The notes under the pieces: generated by a model
Told to the model about the DNA's origin: nothing
Seen by the model: only the letters and a program-made list of their open reading frames with translations
Databases searched by the model: none
Translations under genes and position numbers: made by a program
In this document: piece after piece, positions 39,274 to 48,990 of the stretch
Layout: each line of letters opens with the position of its first letter
Position numbering within the stretch: the first letter of the stretch is position 1
NCBI RefSeq assembly: GCF_001039355.2
Contig: NW_019775468.1
Location: 315,921 to 364,951, forward strand
Direction of reading: 5' to 3'
DNA length: 49,031 bases
Source of the DNA: Lingula anatina
Lineage: Eukaryota; Brachiopoda; Lingulata; Lingulida; Lingulidae

Positions 39274-39364
39274 ATGGCGGACAAGGAGGAACAACAAGAT
39301 GAGCCAACTATCGCTCAAGATATTGTTGTCACCAAATATAAAATGGCAGGTGACATGGCTAACG
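39274..39364 (+). CDS. PA2G4: PA2G4 exon 1 (coding part)
   Basis: 91 nt, ATG to a phase-1 AACG|GTGAGT donor. Encodes [20 protein letters not shown] and [10 protein letters not shown], the N-terminal segment conserved in EBP1. The start overlaps a YY1-like AAAATGGCGG. Confidence 0.95.
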
Positions 39365-42300
39365 GTGAGTGAGGTCATTTGCCAAAGCATACTTAAACGA
39401 AAAGGATAAAATCACTCCAGTACTCTCTGAAAATGTACCTCAACCGGGCACCATGTGGCAACGTTGTGCAATCTCAATGAATGAACAGCTGGTTGTAACT
39501 AGTTTCTTTTTATTTTCTCAATAAAAGTTAAAAAACAGATTAGAATACCTCGTCCAGTTGTTTTTATAGTGAGCCGTTCTTTTCACGAGTGTTGTCAGTG
39601 CTGGAGTTAACATTGGCAAAGCAAAAGCCAGTGAAGGCAAACATGAAAGATAAAAGTCGATTAAACTTCTTTAATCGTTTCGATTTATTAGAATATAATG
39701 ATTTTCATGAGTATGGGAATGCTTAAGAAAATGCCTAAGGGTTTTTCTCTTTTTTGAATATGTAAAAATTCACACCAAGTTCATCAAAAGGGCACCGACT
39801 ACTGTTTAATTAGTACTAAATAAGTTACTGTACTATTACTGGCAGGTTCAGTTGCATGTGGAATGTTAGTACCATGTGCTTTCAAACTGAATCATCAAGT
39901 TTGGTAGACTCTGCTTAGATACTTTCGTGTCGGTCAAATTCTTTGAAGGTTCAAGCTAAGCACAAGTTTCAACTTTTGTCGAAGGAAAATTCTGCACTAC
40001 AATTTGTTCATGTTAAACAATTAAAACAGTGTTATCCTTCTGTATGCAGATCAAATCACCCTAAGGATTTTAGTATTTATTTTATTTCTCAATCATTGTG
40101 TTGATTTTTATGTAAGGGTCATCTGTTTTGCAATTTTTCTCTAACTTGATAAATTATAATTATATAAGTTAAATAGAAATGATAACATCATTTCCACGCT
40201 TCCTGTTTCAGATATCTTAAAGCAAGTGGTGGAAAAATGTGTAGCTGGAGCCAAAATAGTGGAGATCTGTGAGTTTGGGGATAAGCTAATGCTGGAAGAA
40301 ACAGGCAAAGTATTCAAGAAGAACAAGGAGATGAAGAAAGGTACAAATAGCCTCACATAAGTGTGAAGTTTGTGTAGGTTTTTCATAGTTTTCTCATTTT
40401 TGTGTATTTTACTTCCCAATGAATGACCAATTATATATCTCCCATTTTGAAAAGTATGTTTTAAAGAAAAACACTGAGCATGTCAAAATACATTTTAATA
40501 CTAACTTGTATTTGTGTGATTCCCCAAAGAAATTGACCATTTAAAGTTATCAAAAAAGAAGTTAAAAATGTTGACTTGTCTTTGCAGGTATTGCCTTTCC
40601 ATGCTGTCTATCTGTCAACAACTGCATCTGTCACTTCTCTCCTCTCAAAAGTGACCCAGACGTGGAACTGAAGGACGGGGATTTGGTAAAAATGTATGTC
40701 TTTCCCGCAGGCTGAAAGTTCTGTAACACTTTTCATCTGAAGAATTTTAATATAAATGTGAAAAATCCACTGACCACTGAAGTCAAAACCAGTTACTTCA
40801 CAAATTTACAAAATTTTACTGCCATGACTTCTGTTTTACTGGCAACTGGTAAGAGGTTGAAAGTTAATGTTACTGACTAATACTTTCTGACATGTAATAG
40901 CATCACACTGAATTAGAAGATGATGCTCTGAAAATAATATATCCTTTGCTCTAAACTTATTACCTGTGAAGAAAAGTTTCAAGTTAGATCCTATTTCAGG
41001 GTTGATTTTGCTGCTCAGTGCAATACCTTGCAATTTTTTTGCAGTATTATAAAGAATATTTTAAACAATATGTAGTGGGGGGAAAAAAACTGTGTGCAAC
41101 TGACACATATCATTTTATGTTTGCTACAGCATGTGGTTCAGTAAATCGCAAATAGAAAAGAATGAGTTGAAGCCTTATGTAGTATGATTTTATAATTCCA
41201 GTGACATGGGCGTCCACATTGATGGCTTCTCTGCTATGGTAGCTCACACACTGGTCGTAGGAGCAACTGTGGTAAGAAAATAAAGGTTTCCCTGCATCAA
41301 ATGGAACTTTCATGTTATGACACTTGTAAATTGGCAATTTATGTGTGAATAAGATTCTAACTGTATTTTGGCATCTGTAATATTTTGATTAATCAATTTA
41401 TATTAAATGTGCATGGTCAATATATGTATCATGTTTAGCTGCACAAATTATGTAACACTATCAAGTCTGTAAGGTTTATAAATAATGGGGTTGAATGACT
41501 CCTTCCAAAAGTTAAGAACAGTTTGATCATTCAGCAGGTAAAATTTTCTTGCCATTTAATCTTTTCATCAGAACTCTGTATATCGATAGATTTGAAATGT
41601 TGAGGATTTTTACTTAACTACGGCTTTGACTTCCTCAGGAGAACAAAGTGAAGGGACGTAAAGCAGACGCCATATTAGCAGCATACTGGGGAGTAGAGGC
41701 AGCACTGAGGCTAGTTAAACCAGGGGAGGAGGTAAGTGGATTTCCAGACCCACTCACTGGAGAGGTAAACTGAACCCTTGGCCCCATACTCATCAACCTA
41801 TCATACTAGTTCTACATTAAAAAGTCTGAATATCCCATAATGAAAAAGTTTGTCTTTCTAAAATGCTTGCCAAGGAGGGGCGGGCACACAAGATATATCT
41901 ACAAGTATCACTATTTATTATGTTCAAATTACAGAATCCAAATACTAAATAAATGCTATATTCAAGTTACAGAATCCAAATACTATATAAATGCTATATT
42001 CAAGTTACAGAATCCAAATGCTAAATAAATGCTAAACGTAGCATTACGTGTTAGCATTGCTTCAAATCACCCTTTTTTTCTTCCCCAAAATGTGACAAGT
42101 TATTTATGAGTCCTTTTCTTGTTTCAGAATTACACAGTAACCGAAGCTATTCAGAAAGTAGCGGAGTCATTCAAATGTAAGCCAATAGAGGGCATGCTGT
42201 CCTACCAGATACAACATCACAGAATTGACGGAGACAAGGCCATCATCCAGAACCCAAATGAAGCGCAAAGGTGGGTTATGAAGACCCAGTCTGTGTCAAA

Positions 42301-45300
42301 AAAAATAATGATAAAATAAATAACCCTTAAAAGCCTACTACCTTAATTGGGCTCCAGTGAACACAAAAACATAAGGATATTTGCATTTGTCCATTAGAAA
42401 GCTGTAACACTATTCCTGATGGGGTAAGATGACATGGGACCATGTAACATTGGTAACAAAAATGTTAGCCACAGGAACTGGCAAAATTTTTTTTTCGGTT
42501 TAAGGACCTACTGGCCTAATGGGTAGTACAGTGGCAAGTAACAGATAAAGTAACAGAATTTTAATGTCCTGGTTTTAGTTTTACTGGCATTTGGTGTGGT
42601 GCCATTATAAACTGCATTAAGTTGGTGATAAATCGGTTATTTGGCTGTTTAAAACATTCACTGTTAGCAGTATGGGTTCTCTGTCACTGAAATGAAAGAG
42701 ACTTGTGAAAGTGCAGCTGACAGTCGTAACGGTACCTAGTTATTGTTTCTTTGTATCATATTTTAGATAATATAAATGAATGGTGACACCTGAAATAAAT
42801 TTGATATTGTGAACACCAGGACATAGAAATAGCATGGTTTGGCCATTCATGTTTGTGGCATTCGACAGAAGCAAATCTTTTGTGGTGGTGTTGAGCTTGT
42901 GTGGTAATTTTGATCATTTTTCCAGGAAAGAACATGAAAAATGTGAATTTGAAGTCCACGAAGTGTATGCAATTGATGTACTAGTGAGCACAGGAGAAGG
43001 CAAGGTGAGTAGGGGACAGGAGTTCTATTGAAATATTTAGATACATCTAGAATTTGTGTTCTTTTTCTGGGCTTAACCTTAGACAAAAGTTGATGCACTA
43101 AAGAAAGACAAATTGGTGATTATTGAGTTTTGAAATTCTTTATTATGCCAAGGCTTTTGAGGAAAAAAAGGTGTTTCCCATTGACTTCTGCTTATTTAAA
43201 AGCTACATTTGAACTGAGTGTGGTGGAGCATGGATTCCAAGTAACGCATATAAACCACTTCTGCTAGTTCTTATATGAAGTTGACAGGGGATAAACCAAA
43301 TTAATCAATCAATCAGCCATTACAGAGATTTAAACTGCACCTTTGAATTTTTGGTTTTACTTTGACATCTGAACTACTTATCTGCCATGTGTATATGTAA
43401 CACAGAAAGCAAGCAGAAAAAAATGTTTAAATATGACACAATGTCCTTTGGTATTTCTCTAAATTATGCTCTTTAAAGCTATATGTAGGTATTTGGTCAG
43501 CTTTTGTGGCAAAAGGAAAAATGACTTTAGATGCACCTTTAATAATAGGATTAAAATGACTAGAAGTTTAAAATCTTATGGCTGCCCTTATCTACTTTAT
43601 TGTCTGGAAAAAGTGAACTTGAATGTGTTAGGCTTATGTGTATGTAAGAAATTGAATTTTGCGTCTGCACTAAGCTGTTTACTGTTGAATTAAGTGCTAC
43701 TTGCAAATGTGTTTAAGGGGAGAGAAATGGATGCCAGGACCACTGTGTATAAGAAAAAAGATCTCATATATCAGCTGAAGATGAAGGCATCAAGACGTGA
43801 GTACCTCCTAGTGTATTTTGCAAGCTTTCTCGTTTAAATATTGTTCCAATTTGTTTCTTGGCATGTATTTCTAGCAGTGGCGTGAACTCTTGGAATATGT
43901 ACCTCCAGAATTAAAATGTAGCAAGTAAGTTTTTGACAATTAACTGTCTCTTGCTAAATTAAACCCATCTTTAAGCATACGCCTCAATCACCACTTGTGG
44001 TTTAATGATTCCAAAGTTAAAGAAAGAAAAAGAAAAGATATTAATTTAACAGGATTAATTTTCTTTGGATAAGGAATATTTCCTGGGTTAAAATGATAAG
44101 AAAACCCAAGTGTCTGTTTCTAATTTCAGAATTTTTTAGTGAAGTACAGACAAAATTTAGCAACATGCCTTTCACTTTGAGGTAAGTTTGATTAACTGAA
44201 AGTTTTATGCATTAAATTCAAGTACAAAAAATACAAAGAAAATAGAATGAACTTTGCAGAACATTTGAAGTTAAAATATGAATTGAGTGAAAAAGTCAAT
44301 CTTCATGAAGACTGCCAATATTAAAAAAAAAGTATTTTAATTGGTAGTGTGGGTAAAAACACTTCCAAATTTGCTGAATTGAAGGTGTTTATTACCAATT
44401 TCAAATGAAGTTGAAAGTGTTGTAAGCAGTAGGTTTTAACTGTAAAAGTTCATTTCAGCTTCCTGTCTTTCAAGTCAGTGTTTATTGGTTTTGCAGAGAA
44501 ATATTTTGTCAAGAAACCAGTTGTTATGTTTTTTCTAAGTGCAAAATCATGTTCTTGGTAAAAGAAATCATTTTCAATTGGATAAAAATTTCCAGAGCAT
44601 TTGAGGATGAGAAGAAAGCCAAGATGGGAGTGGTTGAGTGTGTAAAGCATGGCCTGGTCGAGTCCTACAATGTCCTCTTTGATAGGGAAAGTGAGTATCT
44701 CTGCTGAAATGTCCTCTTTGATAAGGAAAATATCTCTGCTACATTTTTTTTTTATACTGAAAGTATCTTTGCTACAATGTCCTCCCTGAAAGGGAAAGTA
44801 AGTTTGTCTGTTACAATGCTTATTTGATAGGAAAAGTAAGTATCTCTACTGCAATGTCCTCTTTGACAGGGAAAGTATCTCATCTGCAACATTCCTTTCG
44901 ATAGGGAAAGTTTCTCTGCTACAATGTTCTCTGTGGAGAGCATATCTGATACATTCTCTTTGATACTGGAAGTATGTCTGCTAAAATTATGTCTTTGATT
45001 AGGAAAGTATCTCTGTTACAAGATTCTCAAAATCAGAAATTCTGATTTCCCCAATTTTAAAATTCTCCTCAATAGTTCTGAACAAAGATTTCAGTTTTTC
45101 TGCTGGCAACATAAGATATCTTAAATACAGACAAAAAAGAAATGTTTTAGAAAAGGAATGTTATCTTTATTGATTCCTAAATCGCATATGAGTAGGCTTA
45201 TCCATACTTGACTGCAAAGCATTTATATATTGTGTTAAAAAGAAAATTATATTGGCATATGCTTAAATATTTTTTCCTAACATATCTTTGAGGAAAGCTT

Positions 45301-47675
45301 GTTTCGTCTTGCTAGTGTTCAAATTTTATAATGATCACTTTGCCTCATTTACAAATACCTTTTTATGATTTTCTGATATTTTAATGATAGTAATACAGTT
45401 ACTTTGGACAAATTATTAGTGAAAAAGTTAGGTTTTGCTCTTGTCAGATCAGGCTGAATGCCCTCAGGCTGTTGGGTGTTGGTAGATCCATGAACGATTC
45501 TCAATGTTGTATTTTTTTTTTTCTAAAAAGTGGACCTTTTACCATGAGACCTTCATTACCTTGAACAAATTTAACCTGCCAAAAAAAAAAAAAAAAAAAA
45601 TTCAGGCCTGCAACAACCTGCAAGAATTAAGGCTGTTGGGTTGATAACTTTTTTTGCCAGAAATGTTAAATTCTCTGTAGGTCTAGTGTACTAGTACAAA
45701 TGGGAAAATGTGGCCTTGAAACTCTGTACACACCAAGATGCTTACAGGGAATAAAAATAAAACTCTGATGATGTTATTAGCACGTCCTGCCTATAGTCAT
45801 TAACTGCGAGCTGTTAATCTCTGCGTCATTAGTGTTAACAACACTTTCTTTGGCCAGAGTCCAGTTTTGCAACATGGTCTGAAGATAGTAATCATATTGT
45901 TGTCTTATATGTAAACTTATTGAATTTTGAAGCTCCTACCTGTAATTATCTTTTCCTGTTGTCGTGTACATATGCCAATATTATCAGGAAAGTTAACAGC
46001 TTTTTAGCAGACACAATCAAAATTAAAATCACTTTGTTGGTTCACCAATGGCTTTCTTCCTCAAGGCCCCACCACCAGTCCTCAAATAGTGGCCAGCTTT
46101 TTAATTTTTTAATTTGTATAATGGGAGGGGAGTTGATTATTATCAGCATTTTAAGTTTTAGATATTTGGTAAATCTTTTGTGTCTTTCATCAATAACTGG
46201 ACATACAATTTTCAAAAGCCTACGGCTGTCCATGCTTGGTAGTGAATATTTGTCAGATCACCTAAAAGTTGTGTTATCCACAGATTTCAACCTTAACCCC
46301 ATATTGTTTAAAAATCTACCTAAATAGATAAAATTTACATTGGTATTGGTATTATTATTAGTTTATGCATTTTTTCCACCTGCCAGATGAATACGTAGCC
46401 CAGTTTAAGTTCACTGTGCTGTTGATGCCCAACGGGACCTTGAAGATCACAGGGCTGCCGTTTGACCCAGACGTCTACGAGTCTGAGCATCAGGTGGAGG
46501 ACGAGAAGATTAAGGTAAGGTGGTACATGGGGATGTCTCCATCTTTTCATTGGGGATAAATTTATCAATCTCACGGATACGTAATTTTGGAATCCTTGAA
46601 AATATTTTTAGTAGCAATTGTGGTGCTGTTGCTGTATAGAATGGAACTAAAGGGTAGTCTGCTTTTCACTTTTGTTGCTACCATTTGAAAGAAATGTTCT
46701 TATTTTTAAAAAATGAATACAGTATCTGTAAAATTAAGAATTTTCCCCAATTGAAAAGATGTAGTGATTAACATTGTTACTTTGTTTCTCAACATGTTGG
46801 GAAATTGCCATTTTTAATAGACTGGCTTGTACATATTAGTTCTTCAAGGGCTTATTATTCACGATGAATCTGTTGTTTTACATAGAAACTCTGCAGGGAA
46901 CTTCACTGGAACCACTCGGATTGACATGCCTCCTGGTGCTTAATAGAATGCGGAAAAGCTTTTGATTACAAGAATACAGAAGAAACGAGGAGGCGTGTTA
47001 ATCTGGTTGCATTCCTCAAGAGTCCCCACAGATTTGTTTTGATAGCTATGTTTTAGCATTATTACATTCCTACTTAATAAAACCAAAGGCACAGATGCAA
47101 AACAACAAATAAGGTATTTATTGTTACTCTGTTGATCTATATATATTCCAAAATATGGTGGAAAAAGGCATCAAAATATCATCTTTTCTTTGAATTGTTG
47201 TTTGTTTCTGTTTATTGTCTGTGATAATTGAAGTATTTTGGCAAGTATGGTAGCGTATCATGTTGGTGGCATGTGTGTGTGTGTTTTGTATTTAGTCTGT
47301 GAAAATTGAAGTATTTGGGCAAATATGGTAGCGTATGTTACAGATGTTTGTGGCACGTTTTTTGTTTGTATTTACTCTCAGTGAAAACTGAAGTATTTTG
47401 GCAAGTATGGTAGTGTATGCAACAGGTGTTATAGGAACGAGGGCAGGTGGACCGGCTGAAGGAAACATTGGGAGAGGTAAAACAATTCACTAAATGAACA
47501 TCCCCTTCATGTTTAAATTTGCCATTATCATTTTCCTTGTTAAATTGCTCTTCAGGCTCTTCTCTCCACCTCCGCCAACCGCAAGGCAGCTAAGAAGAAG
47601 AAAAAGAAGGCAGAGAAAGCCATTTCAGAGGGAGCAACTGGTGCTGCTGATGCAGCACAGGCAGCGGAATCCTGA
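39274..47675 (+). CDS. PA2G4: PA2G4 / EBP1, complete 12-exon gene, overall span
   Basis: PA2G4 (EBP1) is a nuclear, nucleolar and cytoplasmic protein of the M24 methionine-aminopeptidase fold without peptidase activity. It binds ErbB3, RNA and ribosomes and acts in growth control and ribosome biogenesis. Twelve exons with GT/AG sites sum to 1,185 nt, giving 394 residues, exactly the human length. The fold covers roughly residues 18-345. Metal ligands are degenerate as in the family: Asp110 in [10 protein letters not shown] remains, the second Asp is replaced within FSAMVAH, the GHGI-type His is lost at EGMLSYQ (184-190), and YAIDVL (225-230) has Asp for Glu. IKALL (354-358) sits at the family's LxxLL motif. 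KKKKKK at 368-373 is the nucleolar/RNA-binding tail. The ATG has a strong AAAATGG context. Confidence 0.97.
40212..40340 (+). CDS. PA2G4: PA2G4 exon 2
   Basis: 129 nt after TTTCAG, ending AAAG|GTACAA in phase 1. Encodes [20 protein letters not shown] through NKEMKK, matching the aminopeptidase-fold N-lobe. The 92-codon minus frame here is its antisense shadow. Confidence 0.95.
40588..40693 (+). CDS. PA2G4: PA2G4 exon 3
   Basis: 106 nt after TTTGCAG, ending AAAAT|GTATGT in phase 2. Encodes [20 protein letters not shown] then [15 protein letters not shown], the highly conserved EBP1 FPT/CxSVNNCxCHFSP region. Confidence 0.95.
41202..41271 (+). CDS. PA2G4: PA2G4 exon 4
   Basis: 70 nt after ATTCCAG, ending GTG|GTAAGA in phase 0. 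Encodes [20 protein letters not shown] then GATV, holding the degenerate first metal-ligand region. Confidence 0.95.
41639..41731 (+). CDS. PA2G4: PA2G4 exon 5
   Basis: 93 nt, phase 0 to 0, between CCTCAG and GTAAGT. Encodes [20 protein letters not shown] then [11 protein letters not shown]. Confidence 0.95.
41922..42035. repeat. 38-bp tandem repeat, three units, PA2G4 intron 5
   Basis: Three near-identical units reading TTCAAGTTACAGAATCCAAA then TACTAAATAAATGCTA. Each contains a TTACAG that resembles a splice acceptor, about 95-200 bp before the true exon 6 acceptor. Confidence 0.92.
42128..42270 (+). CDS. PA2G4: PA2G4 exon 6
   Basis: 143 nt after GTTTCAG, ending CAAAG|GTGGGT in phase 2. 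Encodes [20 protein letters not shown] then [20 protein letters not shown] and QNPNEAQ. The catalytic His position of MetAP enzymes is not kept. Confidence 0.95.
42926..43004 (+). CDS. PA2G4: PA2G4 exon 7
   Basis: 79 nt after TTCCAG, phase 2 to 0, donor AAG|GTGAGT. Encodes [20 protein letters not shown] then VSTGEGK, matching human [20 protein letters not shown]. Confidence 0.95.
43196..43542 (+). mobile_element. Diverged TTAAAG-ended inverted-repeat element, PA2G4 intron 7
   Basis: 347 bp, from TTAAAAGCTACATTTG to AGATGCACCTTTAA. Roughly alignable along its length with 31971-32355, with many substitutions, which suggests an old family. No coding capacity. Confidence 0.6.
43718..43796 (+). 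CDS. PA2G4: PA2G4 exon 8
   Basis: 79 nt after GTTTAAG, phase 0 to 1, donor AGAC|GTGAGT. Encodes [20 protein letters not shown] then KMKASR, matching human [20 protein letters not shown]. Confidence 0.94.
44130..44181 (+). CDS. PA2G4: PA2G4 exon 9
   Basis: 52 nt after TTTCAG, phase 1 to 2, donor TGAG|GTAAGT. Encodes [17 protein letters not shown], matching human AFFSEVERRFDAMPFTL. Confidence 0.94.
44596..44690 (+). CDS. PA2G4: PA2G4 exon 10
   Basis: 95 nt after TTCCAG, phase 2 to 1, donor GGGAAA|GTGAGT. Encodes [20 protein letters not shown] then [12 protein letters not shown], matching human [20 protein letters not shown]. The last 25 bases and the donor are the first unit of the downstream tandem array. 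Confidence 0.95.
44666..45028 (+). repeat. Degenerate tandem array seeded by the exon 10 end and its splice donor
   Basis: About nine diverged units of roughly 30-45 bp with the pattern TACAATGTCCTCTTTGATAG then GGAAAGTAAGTATCTCTGC. The first unit is the coding end of exon 10 plus its GTGAGT donor. Two downstream units keep full GTAAGT donors (44798-44803 and 44836-44841); others have decayed to GTATCT, GTTTCT or GTATGT. The array lies inside intron 10. Confidence 0.88.
45029..46386 (+). other. Rest of PA2G4 intron 10
   Basis: AT-rich intron with T and A runs (45511-45523, 45580-45600). A 135-codon plus-strand frame at 45920-46327 has no start context, domain or homolog that I recognise and is left unannotated. 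Confidence 0.8.
46387..46514 (+). CDS. PA2G4: PA2G4 exon 11
   Basis: 128 nt after CTGCCAG, phase 1 to 0, donor AAG|GTAAGG. Encodes [20 protein letters not shown] then [20 protein letters not shown] and KIK, matching human [20 protein letters not shown]. Its last two codons start the IKALL motif. Confidence 0.95.
46886..47035. mobile_element. ~150-bp fold-back element, PA2G4 intron 11
   Basis: The two halves are imperfect inverted repeats over about 50 bp: ATTGACATGCCTCCT on the left pairs with AGGAGGCGTGTTAAT on the right, extending outward to AAACTCTGCAGGG and CCCCACAGATTT. Probably a short MITE. No clear target duplication was found. Confidence 0.55.
47212..47440. repeat. ~80-bp imperfect tandem repeat, three units, PA2G4 intron 11
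   Basis: Units share TGAAGTATTTTGGCAAGTAT then GGTAGCGTATG, a GTGGCA and TTTGTATTTA. Each core is spaced by about 80-90 bp. The third unit runs up to the candidate small exon at 47447. Confidence 0.85.
47447..47476 (+). other. PA2G4: Candidate 30-nt cassette exon of PA2G4
   Basis: Thirty bases between GGGCAG and GTAAAA, phase 0 to 0, reading [10 protein letters not shown]. Inclusion would insert ten residues between K355 and A356, inside the IKALL (LxxLL-type) motif, and give 404 residues. The acceptor has no pyrimidine tract, so this may be chance; the canonical product skips it. Confidence 0.25.
47556..47675 (+). CDS. PA2G4: PA2G4 exon 12 (last coding exon)
   Basis: 120 nt after CTTCAG, ending in TGA at 47673-47675. 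Encodes [20 protein letters not shown] then [19 protein letters not shown]. The Lys run matches the basic nucleolar/RNA-binding tail of EBP1; the acidic Ala-rich end is poorly conserved, as in the family. Confidence 0.95.
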   Translation, partial: ALLSTSANRKAAKKKKKKAEKAISEGATGAADAAQAAES

Positions 47676-47784
47676 ACCAATAACTTCAAATCAAGTATCA
47701 AGTCATCATCACGGGGAATAAGCGTTTCCCTATGATATGGACGTATAATGTTGATGAATATGACAGCTTCAGACTTAGAAGCAG

Positions 47785-47790
47785 AATAAA
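47785..47790 (+). terminator. Proximal poly(A) signal AATAAA
   Basis: Canonical hexamer 110 bp after the PA2G4 stop codon. Confidence 0.5.
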
Positions 47791-48370
47791 CATTGGAATT
47801 GAGCAGTACACACAGTGTTAATACAGCAGAGCAAAGGCAGAGATTGGTTGTATTGGGATGTGTTAGACACGCATACAGAGAACCCTTAGTTGGGGACCAT
47901 CATTTAAGTCAGGGAAAACAAGCAATTGGCTGTGTCCTCTTTGTATTTAAGGTGGCAGTGATACCTGAATTAGGAACGCATGTCCTGGTCTTTCAGTATG
48001 AAGTTGGTGAACAGTATCTATATTTATATGTAAACATATCTGGATAGATATAGATTTGCTATTTGTGTAGGGTAGGGATTACCACAAGTTTTTAATATTT
48101 TCACTTATGATAATTTGCTGCTTCAAAAAAGCAAAATGAAGGATGTGGAATTAGGTCTTGAATATGATTAATTTAATTATTCATAATTTTGAATGTGAGA
48201 TTTTTTTTCCTCCTCCTTAATTTTATTTGAGGCTCTTCAGAGATGATGTCAAAATGGAGAATGGAAAAGTGGAAATAGTAGACTGGAATTTTTAGTTCTA
48301 AGGAAATTAAAATTTAAAGAAAAATGGTTGATCTGGAGAGAAAATGTTATCCAGAATGTAAATTTTGTTT

Positions 48371-48373
<3 letters not shown>

Positions 48374-48419
<46 letters not shown>

Positions 48420-48424
48420 TTTTT
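48374..48424. repeat. (TA)n plus T run
   Basis: TA repeat to about 48402 followed by an uninterrupted T tract to 48424. Confidence 0.93.
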
Positions 48425-48877
48425 CCATGGAAAATGATGGAAAGCATGACATTTGTATTTGTTGATGCGTTTTTTCTAGAAAATTAAGTTGTTGGATCTG
48501 CATTGGACATTTAATTATATGATTTTCCTTAGCACAGTTTTATGTTGGTGATAATTATACGAGTGAATTGTTAATCAGTTGATTTTGTTGCCGATGGCAA
48601 CCTGAGTAACACGAGTTACTTGCTATTGTCCATTAGTGTTAAGATCACTCGATTCTTTTAATTGTTATTTGCTGTTCACGATACTGCCTCCCCTAGTACT
48701 CTTAGCCAGTAGCAATGTAAAATTTATTTTCAAGGACACAGCCAATAAGGTTAAGAAATAGAAAAGATAAACACGTCTCACAACTAGCGCCAAAATTACT
48801 CAAAAAAGATGCCATTTAAATGGCAATATTCTATTTTTACAACCTTCTGCTGACGGTGTGTATTTATTATTCCATCA

Positions 48878-48883
48878 AATAAA
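48878..48883 (+). terminator. Distal poly(A) signal AATAAA
   Basis: Canonical hexamer about 1.2 kb after the stop codon, followed by a TTTGTTATAG stretch about 30 bp later. Confidence 0.5.
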
Positions 48884-48989
48884 CATTGAATGAACAAGAA
48901 ATTGATTTTCTTCAATTTGTTATAGTACCACCAGCATGAGCGATGGGGTACCATTACCCTCTACCAAGGCCGCAGTTATGATTATGGAC

Positions 48990-48990
<1 letters not shown>

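Larger units (their letters stand above)
47676..48900 (+). other. PA2G4 3' UTR and downstream region
   Basis: AT-rich, with AATAAA at 47785-47790 and 48878-48883, consistent with a short and a long 3' end. A TA repeat followed by a T run is at 48374-48424. Short frames here have no recognisable domain. Confidence 0.6.

Noticed and set aside
40141-40419. 92-codon minus-strand frame
   Set aside because: It is the antisense of PA2G4 exon 2 and its flanks.
45920-46327. 135-codon plus-strand frame in PA2G4 intron 10
   Set aside because: No recognisable domain and no sign of splicing. It lies in AT-rich intron between exons 10 and 11, which join cleanly in frame without it.
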